From NCBI GenBank assembly GCA_023053545.1, contig JAKZAN010000004.1, positions 682,001 through 746,000 of the forward strand: a stretch of DNA of 64,000 bases, in the 5' to 3' direction. Within the stretch, counting starts at the first letter, position 1. Every line of letters begins with the position of its first letter. The position numbers and the translations under genes are program-made. This DNA is from Lepidurus packardi. Its lineage: Eukaryota; Arthropoda; Branchiopoda; Notostraca; Triopsidae. This document shows, piece after piece, positions 1 to 12,700 of this stretch. The notes beneath the pieces are model-generated. The model was given only the letters and a program-made list of their open reading frames with translations, searched no databases and was not told the DNA's origin.

Positions 1-526
1 ATTCAATATTGAAAACATTAGGCAAGCTCGTAGCCTCCCTTTTTAAACTCTCTCTTTCCACTTTTTTTTTTCTTTTTGTGTGTCGATTATGCCGACAGAT
101 TAACACGCCTTGGCGACGTCCAGACGTTCATAAGGTAATGAGAAAAGAAAAGAGGGTTTCGTATAATCCGCATATGTGCACGCTATGGTCTTTTCTCATG
201 ACCTTCTCTTCTGTCCCGGCTCTTTACAAAGCACACAAAAGAACAAAAAAGGGGTAATTTGATTGGAAATTAAAAAAAGACTTTCCACATGACCTTTTTA
301 GGGCAGAAGTAACCACTGCAATATAATGTATGGAATTAAGCAGAGCAAAAAAATGCTGGTTAAATCTGTCAAGAAGTAAAAAAATAAATACTTAATTAGC
401 ATCTGTATAACAAGTTTTATCGATGGCTCCCAACCATTTGATCCCAAATGATTCATCGTTCCATTTTTTGGCCTTCTTTCTTTTTTACCTTTTTTTCTGG
501 GCTAATTTTTTTGTTTTATTTTACAG

Positions 527-703
527 ATCACAGTCCTTGTCAGGTGCCTGCTACACCTGAACACGGCCTGAGTCGGGTGTTGTGGGGCGGTTTGTGGCTG
601 CAGCACAGATGTTGGGACGGTTACAGATTAGAAGGCGTGGCAGCTGCCGTTTGTCGTCAAGGCAAATGGTCTCATGAGCCTCCTATTTGCATACTGGATA
701 CAG
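527..703 (+). other. First Sushi (CCP) domain exon
   Basis: The exon runs from a TTTTACAG acceptor to CAG/GTAAAG. It encodes a CCP module with CQVP near the start, a mid CWDGYRL and a C-terminal [10 protein letters not shown], the usual G-x-W-x-x-x-x-P-x-C ending. Both flanking introns are phase 1. It is joined to the exon at 6502 across a 5.8-kb intron. Confidence 0.85.
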
Positions 704-3700
704 GTAAAGTGCTTTTGCTTCTTCTCATACCCCTCTTTGGCTCACTTCTTTTCCACATTCTTTCTAAGCATGCATATTGCTAAACCCAAACTAGACATTC
801 CCCAATTTGTCGTTTTCTCTGTCGTTTTGGTGTATGACAAGAATCCATAGAATGTTCTCGAGTTTAGCTTACGAAAATCAATCCCAAATCCGATGGACGG
901 AGGGACAGTTAAGCTCCATAAAGCTCCATTGGCGCAGGCACTCTTTGCGGGAAAAGGTGAACCAAAACATGTCTATTCAAGCATCAAGCTAGGCCTTACG
1001 GAAGGCTAAAGACGAAACCGACAAAGCTTCTGATAGCCCAAGTGTCCCAAAAAGGAAACATGGCTACCCTTGCTCGGGACTTGTATAGCGATTACTGGGA
1101 TAGGCCTTTTCCCCCCCGAGTGTTGCTAAATCCTTCAACAGTGAAAAAGACAGGATCCATTTCTTTCGCTTCGGTTTCCTACGTTTCATTGTTGACGGGC
1201 TAATATACAGGCCAGGGGTCCTATGTTTCATTCTTGAGGGGAGGGAAGTCTCACATTTTCATTGTTGAGGAGCTCAATAAGATCAGTTTCACGCAATAGA
1301 ACACTGCAACCCATCCGTTATCCTTGCCGTGTCTTTTCCATTGTATTATTGTTTTTATTACTAAGGGCCTGTTACGCCAACTCGAAAGTTTTCCCGTCCT
1401 TGCCCTGGACCTGTATAGCGATTACTTCGGATAGGTCTTTTTCCCCCCGAAGTCAGTGTTGCTAAATCCTTCAGCAGTGAAAAGACAGGATCCATTTCTT
1501 GCGCTTCGGTTTCCTACGTTTCATTGCTGACGAGCTAATATACAGAGGGGAAGAATCACAGAGGGCTAATTCTTGAGGGAAAGGAGTCTCACGTTTTCAT
1601 TGTTGAAGAGCTCAATAAGGTCAGTTTTACGCAATAGAACTGCACCGCCCATCCGTTATCCTTGCAATAGCTTTTCCATGTCATCTTGGGGCATAGTTGC
1701 GCTAATTCGAAGCTTTTTCTCCCGGAAATCAAGAAAAATCGCCTTGGGCGATAGGGCCGATAATCAAACGCATGCATCAAGATGTCCCAAAGTAGGGATT
1801 AGCTCATCAGTCAGATTCTTAGCAAATGGGTTTCATATTCTTAAGTGGAGGGACACGCGAAAGTTTCCAGTCCCTTTGCAGGAAAAGGGGCGTGGCGTCG
1901 GCTGCTAAACTCTTGGCATCCCAGATGGTTTGAGCACACGAGAGAAACGCCCCTCTTCCGTAGAGCGGCATTACAAAAGCCAAAGGAATCTTTATGAGAT
2001 GGAGCGAAAGGAGGAGGGGGGAGACATTTGCCTATTTCTGTCCGAACGGCACTGGCACCCGGCCACGCCATCACGCAGCCAGAGAATCAAGGAAAAGTTG
2101 CGCGGCGGAAATTGAAAAAGAAAAAAATGAATTGCCGAAACGCGTGTTATTGTGAGTTGTGACTCAAGATTTGCATAGACTTGGGCACGGTGCTGAATTA
2201 TGAATCACTTGAGGTGACACACACATATGTCGTCAGACACAACGAGCGCAACCAACATCCTCTCTGCTCTCATCCCTTCCCTCACCCCCTCCCCTTTTCC
2301 CAAGAAATTTAATAAAATAAAAAGAAGTGTTGAAAAGAAAAAAAGAAAGGAAAGAGCACACAATATTTCACACCAGGCTATATTGGTTCTCTATGTTATA
2401 TGTAGATGAGGTATAGGATGCAACGTAAAGAAAAAAAAGAAGAAAAGACACATACAGCATGATTGACAGGGTTCCAACGACTCTCGCATAAGAAATCAGC
2501 CCAGGCGCCAGTTTTATAGAATTTAAATCCTCGCTCTCGTATCAGTTCACTTTCAAGTTTTACCACCCCGTCAAAAGTCTCGTCGTTCCCTCAAAGCCGA
2601 AGTCTTATTGGCGCCAGATGGTAGAAATTAGTGAAATGACTCAACTTGGGAAGAACTTGGAAAATGGAAGATCGCATATTCGACACGGAGCAACAGAGAG
2701 CGAGAGAGAGACGTGGGAAAGGAAGACGAGGGATCCAGGTGCAATCGACTATCCAAACTTCGGCACAGGGGGGGTTATATGGCAATATTGTACGGTCCTA
2801 CACTGTCCTCGGAAAAGGAATTCAAAAGCGAGGATCTTAATAATTTAGGATAAAAAAGGGCAAAATGGCTTGTTTTTTTCCTTTTGACTTTTTATTTTAA
2901 GGCTCCCGTATACCTTAGCTTATTGACGCGAAACACTCCCAGATGGCGCTGATGTTTGTTGTTGTTTTGCACACTAGGTTCTCCAGTTTCGGATCCGCAG
3001 ATAAAAATGACAGTTTATGTGTCATGTTGTTGCAAAAATGTTTTCTGGAAAAATAACGAGAAACAAGTGTCACTCGAGTTGAAAATTGGTAGCTGGATTC
3101 GAAATGCATTAGGTTAGGTTAGGGTAGGCTAGCTTAGGTTAACGTTTCTCATCAACTTTCGTTGATGATAATCGTTAAAACTTTTACTTTCTTTTACTCC
3201 ACTAGCTGAAAAAAGAAAACTTCATTGTTCGAAAGTGACAAACTAGTGTCAGTTTTGACAGTGGGATATAGTACATACGTTTGCCACTAAATTCAGAGAA
3301 CGGGAGGGTTTTTATGATGATTAAAGGTTTCTTTTTAAAGAATCAAAGATTACAGTTATTGCAAATTCTGAGGTTCGACGAGCAAACTTACATCCATGCT
3401 TGGAATTTCCTGTATATAGGTTTGTAAAAATAATATTGACGAAAAAGCAAAATTCGCTAAGGTCGATTTCCTATGTTGAAACTAGAGAAAATAGGCCTTA
3501 GTAACATCCAAGTACGATAAGGACGTTTTTCCTATGTTTAAGCATGGAAACTAGCTCTTAATGACTAAGCTTTCAATAGTATTACACTGCAATAAGGGCG
3601 ATTTTCCCTCGGATGCATCGAAGGATCGAAAGAGAACGTACCCTACATTTGCAAAATCTCCAGGGAATTTTTGCAGTAATAATTGCTAGCTTATTGTTAG

Positions 3701-6700
3701 TCCGTATACCATAACTTATTGTTGGGAAACAATCACAGATGACGCTAATGTTTGTTATGTTTTTGGGAAAGCCTTGCGTAAAAAAGTGAAAAAAGAAACA
3801 GAGCTATTTGCCGGCAAAGTTTCTATGCTTGTTTTGCTTCGGAAAAACTTGTCACCAACTTGTCACAGTTTATTGTAAGCAGCAAAGCTTTTCAGAAATT
3901 CGTCTATACCGAGCTAAGGTATCCGGGAGCTTTAACCGAAAAGGATCATTAAAATATTCATTATTGCGTCATTGTGCTCGGGCTCTACAAGGTCCTACTT
4001 ACTACAAAGTAAAAAACAAGTACGAGCACAATGACGCAATAGTTAATGTTTTACCCCCTTAAGGCTCCCGGATACCTTAACTTATTGATGCGAAACGGTC
4101 ACAGATGGGGTTGATGTTTGTTATTGTTTTGCGAAAGCTTTCAGGCTATGTATTTTAAATAGTTGCGAACTTCATTTGCATGTTTCTAATTTACTATTAA
4201 TTGAGAAAAAGGTGGATCGGTTGTGCACTAGATGTCTGTATATGCTCAAGCTTAATTATCAAAGAATTTTTTCATGAAATGAATTGGTTTTGACGAATAG
4301 TTGTTCCGAAACATGCGAATTCCCCATGCTAACCCCCTATACCGAGCTCAGGTATACGGAAGCGAAACAAACTGGGCCAAATGCCAGTTTTTTTCCTTTT
4401 GACTTTTTATTACTAGAGGAATTCTTCCAAGAACTGCAGGGAGTAGCCTGGTTATGTATTGTACAATCGAAACTGCATCATCAATGCATAATGCAAGAAA
4501 AACCTGCTCGGTCTCTACTGACAAACCCTTAAAAGAACAGAAGATGGACCTGGTACCTTTTAGGAACTATAGACATAACCCTTAAACTTCCCGGGCGATG
4601 ATTCAGAGCATCTCCGGGCTATAAAATGGATATGATCTCTCTCTCTCTCAGTTATGAGTATGTGGAACGTAATACGAGAGTTGGCAAATAAAGTACTTTA
4701 AAAAAAGAGGATCTATAAAATTGTTTGTTGACTAGCTGACCCTGGGCTGGTCCCATCCCTCCCTCCAGAATAAGGCTACATTATCCAGCACTAAACGTGT
4801 GTATTGTGCTCTTGAACACAAAAGACCAAAGGAGAGGGGGGAAGAATCAAGCAAAGCTTGTCTGTGGCGAAGGTGTCACCCAGGGTCTCTCTCAATAAGT
4901 GCTTTGTTACAAGATTAGAAGGAAAAAGCATTTTCATCATGGCATGCAGCAGTCCTTAGCGCGCTTGTCTCCGCGAAAAACTTGCCGAATCATCCTTTTC
5001 TTACGCTTAAACGACTTTGCCTCGCCTTTTCACTGCCAGTTTTCTACTAATAAAATGGCCCGAGCTTGACACATAAATCGTTTACCACCAAAGCTTTATT
5101 GATTGGAGATTGTCCTGCCTAAGACCATTCTCTCGCCCAGGAACTCCCCCCAGTCAATTATTAGTGTATCGCTTAACGCTTCAGTAAACTCAAGCCCTAA
5201 TAAATCATCGCAGGCATCCACCAATATCGCCAAACCATACTTTTCATGATTTTCTTCTTTTAAACAAATGATAAAAAATAAATTCACGTGATCCTAGACA
5301 TTTGACTCGTTTTATTCGCCTAACTCAAATTGCACGACTACCCGAGCGACCTTTTAGCTCGCGTTTTAGCGGAGAAAGACCGCGCGCTACTTGCCGCATG
5401 ACTTTTTTAAGGTTAGCTTTGATTTCCCCCTACGATTATTCTTTAAATATTTTTTTTATAAAAATTAAAAGTGAAATCCTAAAATTCAAGAACGAATCGA
5501 AATGACTTTCCAGAAATGGAAGTGGCCTTCAATCCAAGTCTCAATATACTCTCGAAATGCGTTAAATCGAGGAATATCATGAAGGCGCCAATATGCTACT
5601 ACAGTATCTAATACCGAATTCCCATGATAGGAAAGTATTGACGCAAGCAACGATTGCAATTATGGCGTTGCCCAAACACGCAACGTTAGTCGACAAAAAT
5701 AAACAGACTGGTCATGTAACATGATCCTTAGGTAATTACTCAACTCTGGAGACAAGGAAGAATGCAGACTCATTTGACGGACGTAAAGAGATGTGTGTGT
5801 TCGGCACTTCTTGAGCTGTACGAGTCGAGTATCTTATGAACACACACAACAAGCCAAAAGGCCAACAGACAAGACAGGGAGCTCTTCTTTTGGGCCTTGC
5901 CACTAGTCTACCCGCAGCAAAAATAAATAAAGGAAAAAAAAAGAAAATTAGCTGCCTCTTCTTTTTTATATTTTCTCAAATAGAGCTCGCTCCCTTCCTT
6001 TAGGCAGCAAAATAGCCTTTCTTCCCCCAGCCAGCGAGCATCCTCGAACCTTGAACAGACACACTCACACCTATAAAAACTGACTTAAGTTCTCGCTTTT
6101 CCACCTCTTGCTAGGTAATTTACGCGCCTACCCGGTACACATTTTTAGGCTAGCGTCCAAAAAAGTGACAATTTCCAAATACTCTGACTAAGATAAATTA
6201 ACCCAAAGAGAGCGAGACGAAAAAAAAAAGTTTCTTTATACCTTTAAAAGGCACGTAGCAACTTTATAAGCCATGACATTTCCCATCGCATTATCTCTGA
6301 TGTTATTAACCCAAAAATGGGGAAAGTCGAGGGAGAGACGTCCTGTAGCGCGTGTGTTTAGCCCTTTTTGCTTGGAGAAAAAAAGAAAAGAGAAAAATTC
6401 ATGCTTATCATCATTTTCGTGAGGGTATCATATAAAACATGTCGTCCTCTTTTGAAGCGTTTAAAAGTAAAAGAGAAAAAATATTCTTGCATGGGCTTTA
6501 GACACGACAACCAAGGACAGCGACGCGCAACGGGACGAAGAAATGTTGGGCGAAACCCAGCAGACCCGGAACCACAACAGTGCTCAATTACAGGCACCCC
6601 ATAACCGACCGATTCTCACGTAAGGTCCCCTTTTTGTCACATTCTCCATATGAACTTCCTGAACACAAAAATTGTATTTTTTTATTGTGTGTGTGAATAC

Positions 6701-9700
6701 TTGCAGGGTAATTGCCGTGCCCGAGCCGGAAGTGCAGAAAGCCAGTAATGGGCCGAAAAAGGGCAAGAATCGGAAAACGGGCGGTCGTAAGAAGAACGGG
6801 GATCGGCCCATTCATGGATCCGCCGACAAAGGTGATTTACCATATAAATAAAAGTTATGTCGTATGTCGGTATCATTTGGACGGCCGTTAAAGACCTGTG
6901 TGACGTGTCTCTTTTTTAAGTATTTGGAAACGTTCTTCATTTTTCATTTTTCACGTCGGGCCTATATGCCTTAGACCTTCTGACGTGAAGCAAAGTAAAA
7001 GAACCCAAGCCATAAAAAATAGGCCTTATGTGTGTAGACCGCGTCGTGTGACGTTATTCGAATCGATGGAAGGAATCTTGAACATGGAACAAAGATTTCA
7101 AGATCACGATTCTTTACAAAAAAGAACCTTACAAAAATAGAATGACTCATCTCTATGAAAGTCATCAAGCAAAGAATCGATGCCAATCAGTTGTTTTTTT
7201 TTTTTTTTATAAATTTTGTGTGTAATCTATTCAGCCAAAGAGACATGCCCTTTGCACGCTTGCAGTCAAGTTATGAAAGTCGCTTCTCCGTTTTCACTGT
7301 TGAGCTAAGGCGGGTTTACACTGCAAACCGGCTCAACAATGGGACTTTCTAGCGTGCTTTCTATTCGAGAGTCAACAATGAAAACGAAACCCATGGAAAA
7401 GTCTGGACTCTTACCCTGTTCACTCGATTTATCGCGTTTCATTGTTGACTGGACCCGAAGACGGGCAAGAGTAATAGTGCGTTCCACTGGCTGCACCGGT
7501 GCAATGTTTTTGGCCCTCTGTGTGTGTACAGTGTACAAACGTATACATGTTTGTCACAATGAGTGCAGAAAAAATTGCACCAGTGGAGTCAGTGGAATGC
7601 GCTATAAGTATACACATGTTTGAAACACTGAGTGCCAAAAATACTGCACCAGTGGAACGCGCTGTACGACAAATTCCACAAAATTCTTCAAAAACTACCG
7701 ATGTTTTTATGGAAAAAGTAGATAGATTCGGGTTGAGACATTAGCTGAGAATCCCGAGATGTGCCAGATTCCAATTAAAGTTAAGGTCTCGGAAACGAAA
7801 TAGTACAACGCTAAATTTAGGATGATTGGAAGGCAGGGGGCAAAAGACTTAAATAAATACAAAAAATGTGTTTGCCAACAGCCCGCCATGGCAGTTCTGC
7901 CAGCGAAGCGTCTACTGCCGCCAAAGTCGTCGAGGAGAATCGCGGGAAAAAGGCAATCCGTAGCGGTAATGGCAACTTAGAGAGCTCCATGACTTTGGAC
8001 GTGGATTTAGCTACTTTGGACCCCGGTTGTTTACGAGGCGAAGCTGGTGTAGAAGACGTGGCCATTCCAGCGCCCCAAATACCCTTTGCCAGCCTGAAAT
8101 ACGCCAGGTAAAACGACCCGAAATCAGTGCTCCTAAAAAGAACTGCTAAAATAGAAAAAAGAGCGAATAGAAAAATAGAAAAAGAAAAGTTGATGGATTT
8201 CTCATTTTCTTCTCCTTCCAAAGGCGCCGAAACAAGGCCCCGCCCCACAATCGGTACGTATTAGCCATGTACCAGTGTGACAAAGATTCCAAATTGGCCG
8301 AATTGGGTACAGATCGATTGTACTGTCGACAAGGCGAATGGATTGGCCGCCAACCCGTTTGCACTCCAGGTAAAAAAAAACACCTCATTCAAAATCATAA
8401 GATCACATGTGCGCCAATTATTCTGCCGCCCACAAAGAATAAAAAAGAATAAGAAAAAAAGAGAGAACCTATAAAAGATTAGCCCCCCGAAGTCCCAAAA
8501 ATTATGGTAATTTTTACCTTCCAAAGTTCATGTTAACAACCTTGGCCTTATACGTCGAAAAAAGGGGCTAAGCTATAATGAGCTGCCATATTGGTTTTTT
8601 TATGAGTCTATGCATATAACACACAAACAGCCTCGCAAAGGGAGAGAAGAGCGAAGCAACAGGGGGCTCTTCTTATAACGCTCTGTTTTCTTCCCTTTTT
8701 CAGCTAAAGTACCACCACTGGACAACAGTGTTCCTAATCTAGAGCTGAATAAGACCCTGACCGCTTCAATTACCGTCTGTGGCGACGACAAAGGAGGCTG
8801 CGAGCATATCTGCCACGACTCCGGCACCTCCATTCGCTGCTCTTGCTACCGGGGCTATTCCACGAGCGAAGATGGCTTCTCTTGCCTAGGTAAAATAGAG
8901 ACGAGAGAAAAAAGAAAAGTCAAAAGATAAATTGGATATCTTCATGGAAATAAACGTTAACTATAGGTAGCGTTTATGTCCATGAAGATATCTGAATTCT
9001 ATATAGCTAATTCCTATTTCGTTTTGGGGTTTTTCCAGACATTGATGAATGCTCGCAAGACAACGGAGGCTGCGAAGGCCTCTGTGTCAACCGACAAGGC
9101 TCTTATCAATGTTCTTGCGGGCCGGGTTTCCGTTTGGCGTCCAACGGCAAGAAATGCATAGGTAAGGAGTGGAAGAAGATGGTGGGGGGTTCCAACAGGC
9201 TCTGTTTGGACCATTTACGGGAACATGTTTTATAGACCAGAACGAATGTTTGCTGCGTAATGGACACGGCCCTTGCCAAGGCACATGTCACAACACCCAT
9301 GGAAGTTACACGTGCTCCTGTGAAGGCTTACCTGGCACACAGCTGGCGAGTGATGGCCACTCCTGTGAAGACATGGACGAATGTACTGATAATAACTTTG
9401 GCTGTTCTCACGCCTGTCTCAACACCATCGGCACAGCTTTTTGCTCCTGTTCGGAGGGATTCATGTTGGGCGAAGACTGGAAAACCTGCGAAGGTATCTA
9501 TACAAACATAAGACGGTTTTTTTTAGCATTGCATGGTTAGGTCCGGTTTTAACGTTTTTAAGTTACGTTTACTTTTTCTTAACTTTTTTATTTGTAAAGT
9601 TACATGAAATGAAGAATTACTATTTACTTACATAAATCTCTCGACTCGACGAGTCCAGGAAAAGGAAAACGTTCAACACCGAGGCGTAATCACTTTTTCA

Positions 9701-12700
9701 CTAATCTGGGATAATAAAAGTCACTGGACATGAGGGGTTTTCTTTATACGCGAGCGGAATGTACAGTTCTAAAAAACGTTCGCTCAAAGTCAAATTCCGT
9801 CTCGGCGTCACTAGGCGGGGCTTGTTTTTCCCACCGCTGGAAGGCGCCACATTTTGGAGGGAAAATTCCCTCTACCTTTTATCCGAGTTTCCAAATAAGA
9901 ACATTTTTCTCATTTACGAAACGAAAAATTGTTTCCCCATTTTCCAAACGAAACATTTTTTCCTCATTTCCCAAAGTAAAGCGTCAAATGGGGTGCGAAA
10001 TTTGACGTGAGGAATTTTCTTTATACGTGAAAGGAATTAAAAGTTATTATAAAAAAAAGCGTTGGCTGAAAGTCAAAGACTCCGCGTATTTAGGCGGGGC
10101 TTATTTTTGGTCACATTTTGGAGAGAAAATTCCCTCGCTTCTCTTGTACGCATTTTTCAAATATTTTTTTCAAGCTTTGAAATCTCCAAACTTTTCAAAC
10201 AAAATTCTAATAAAAAGTGTCGAATTGGGTGGAAAAGTTCACAAGAGCAATCGTTTTAATGGTACACGTTAAATCTATAGATATTGACGAATGTGACCTG
10301 GAGGACATGAATCAGCTTTGCGAAGGAGGCTGTTTTAACACACTTGGCTCGTATTACTGCGGCAGTGATAGCGATCGGAATCTCGCTAACGAAGCCACGC
10401 AAATTGAGAGTGATGACAATAATAATAAAGCTGTCAAAGCTGAAACCAGTCCAGTTTTGAAAGAAACACCCGAAGTGAAACTTGCAGCCACGGAGGTTAT
10501 CTGCAACGCCGGTTACGAACGCTTCAATTCAAGCACCTGCCAAGGTAAAAAATAAATAAATAATAGATAAAATTCCAGCTTTTTCGTGGAATTAAAATAC
10601 CATTGAAAGTTCTAAAATGCCATTTAATTGTCAGACATCAACGAATGCCTGGAAGACAACTTTGGCTGCTCTCACGTGTGCCGCAATAGCCCTGGGTCGG
10701 CTTTTTGCGAGTGTCCGTCTCATTACGTGTTGAGTGCCGAAGGGAAAACGTGCCAAGGTAAACAATTTTAAGGGATAAGTCATCAAGGCGCCTCAATACC
10801 TTGCATTTCTCCTTCCAACTAGACGTGGACGAATGCGAAGTAGATAATTACGGGTGCTCACACACTTGCGTCAATCAAAAAGGCTCCGCTTATTGCAGTT
10901 GTCCTCAAGGATACGCTCTAAGGGCTAATGGAAAGACCTGCGAAGGTAAACAAAAAAAAAAAAGAAACTCCTAAACTAGCTCAGTTTTCCCACCTTCTAA
11001 TGAATAAATTTAAAACAAAACAAATAAAATAAAAATAAATTTCAATTCATAATACTAAAATTATGACATCAACGTGAGATATTAACTGAGGAAACCAATG
11101 AATGACCTAAGGGGCAACTTGCGCTTTCCAGATGTCGACGAATGCCAGAAAAACAACTTTGACTGTTCGCACATCTGCGTGAATGTACCCGGAGGCGCAG
11201 AATGTCGATGTCCTTCAGGCTTCTCATTAGCCGGCAACAAAAAGACATGCAAAGGTATAATCAAAAACTTTGATAGCGCACATACATGAAAGTTACATTA
11301 TAAAACAAGCAATTCTTTTTTGTTCCTGATGATTTATTATTTTATTTATTTTCTAAATGGTGTTGTTACTGTTAACAGATATCGATGAGTGCCAAAAGGA
11401 GAACGGGGGCTGCTCGCATATTTGCAAGAACCAGAAGGGCCATCGGATCTGCCTGTGTCCTTGGGGCTACCAATTAGCGAAAGACAACGCTACCTGCCAA
11501 GACGTCGATGAGTGCCAACGCGACCACTCTCTTTGTGGTTCCTCACTGGGTACTTGTACCAACCTGCCAGGCTCTTTCGAGTGCGCTTGTCCAGCGGGCT
11601 ATCTCTTCCAGGATCGAGAGTGCATCGGTACGTTTAAACTTATCCTGTATGCCTTTCCCTTTCTTTACCGTGCCCAAGACTTGCACAAGTTGGCCTAAAA
11701 TGAGCATTTAAATGTATTTTAAAATTATTTTTTTGAATGTTTCTTTATTAGATGTGGACGAATGCGCAAGCTCTCCGTGTCCAGGTGAATGCGAGAATAG
11801 TGCCGGATCTTATCGGTGCATTTGTACACCGGGTTATGACTACATCAATAACACCTGCACCGGTAAATGATCTGCTTCAACCCATAAAAAGAGTATCTTC
11901 TACCCTAATTGGCTAATTGTCTAGACGTGGACGAGTGCTTGCGATCGCCTTGCGATCACGAATGTGTCAATCTGCCCGGTTCGTACAAATGCTCCTGTCG
12001 TAAAGGCCACGTTTTAGTGGATCACGCTTGCCAAGGTAAAATAGATACATAATAAAGAAGGATCAATTTTCCTCGAGGTTTAGGACGCGACAGCCAGTGA
12101 TTTTAATTGCGTGATGTGTCTTTTCACGGTTGACAGACGTGGACGAATGCTTGCAAGCGCCTTGCGAAGGACTGTGTTATAATACACCAGGCTCATTTAC
12201 ATGCGGTTGCCCGGCCGGTTTTACCACCAATGGCAGTCAGTGCCTCGGTAAGTAGTCATCGCGAGAGAGCGAGAAGGAAAAAGGCCTCGTAAATTCGCAG
12301 CTTATGACGTTCCTTGACGGCCTTAAATAAATTCACTCCATAAAAACGTGACTTAGATATCAACGAATGTGAAGCCGCCAAGCCGTGCGAACATCATTGC
12401 GTCAATCAACCCGGCTCTTATCGCTGCACCTGCCCCGAGGGGTTCCAGGTGACCAACAATGGATCCTGCGCAGGTACAAGCTGCTCTTAGTCTTCTTTGA
12501 CTTAGGAATTAGGCCATCACTTGAAGTCTTGCACACATTAAAATCTCTTTGTTTTCGCCAAGCCCAGACGTGGATGAATGCGCCAATTTGGATCCGTGTG
12601 CAGGCGGCAAATGCATCAATACCCGGGGATCCTACAGTTGCACCTGTCCCCCGGGTTATCTGTTCGCCAATCTGACTTGCCAAGGTAAGTACTACAAGAC

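Larger units (their letters stand above)
704..6501 (+). other. Large intron with repeats and no gene recognised
   Basis: This stretch sits between the first Sushi exon and the linker exon at 6502. Only short, unsupported frames are present. It holds a 336-bp tandem duplication (1066-1740), a diverged MITE (2971-3304), three copies of a roughly 70-bp repeat (2902, 3698, 4061) and AT-rich sequence. Additional small phase-1 exons cannot be excluded. Confidence 0.5.

Noticed and set aside
9-257. 82-aa frame starting MKTLGKLVASLFKLSLS as a first exon with signal peptide
   Set aside because: It cannot be joined in phase to the Sushi exon at 527 without a stop, and the candidate splice sites give TAA at once.
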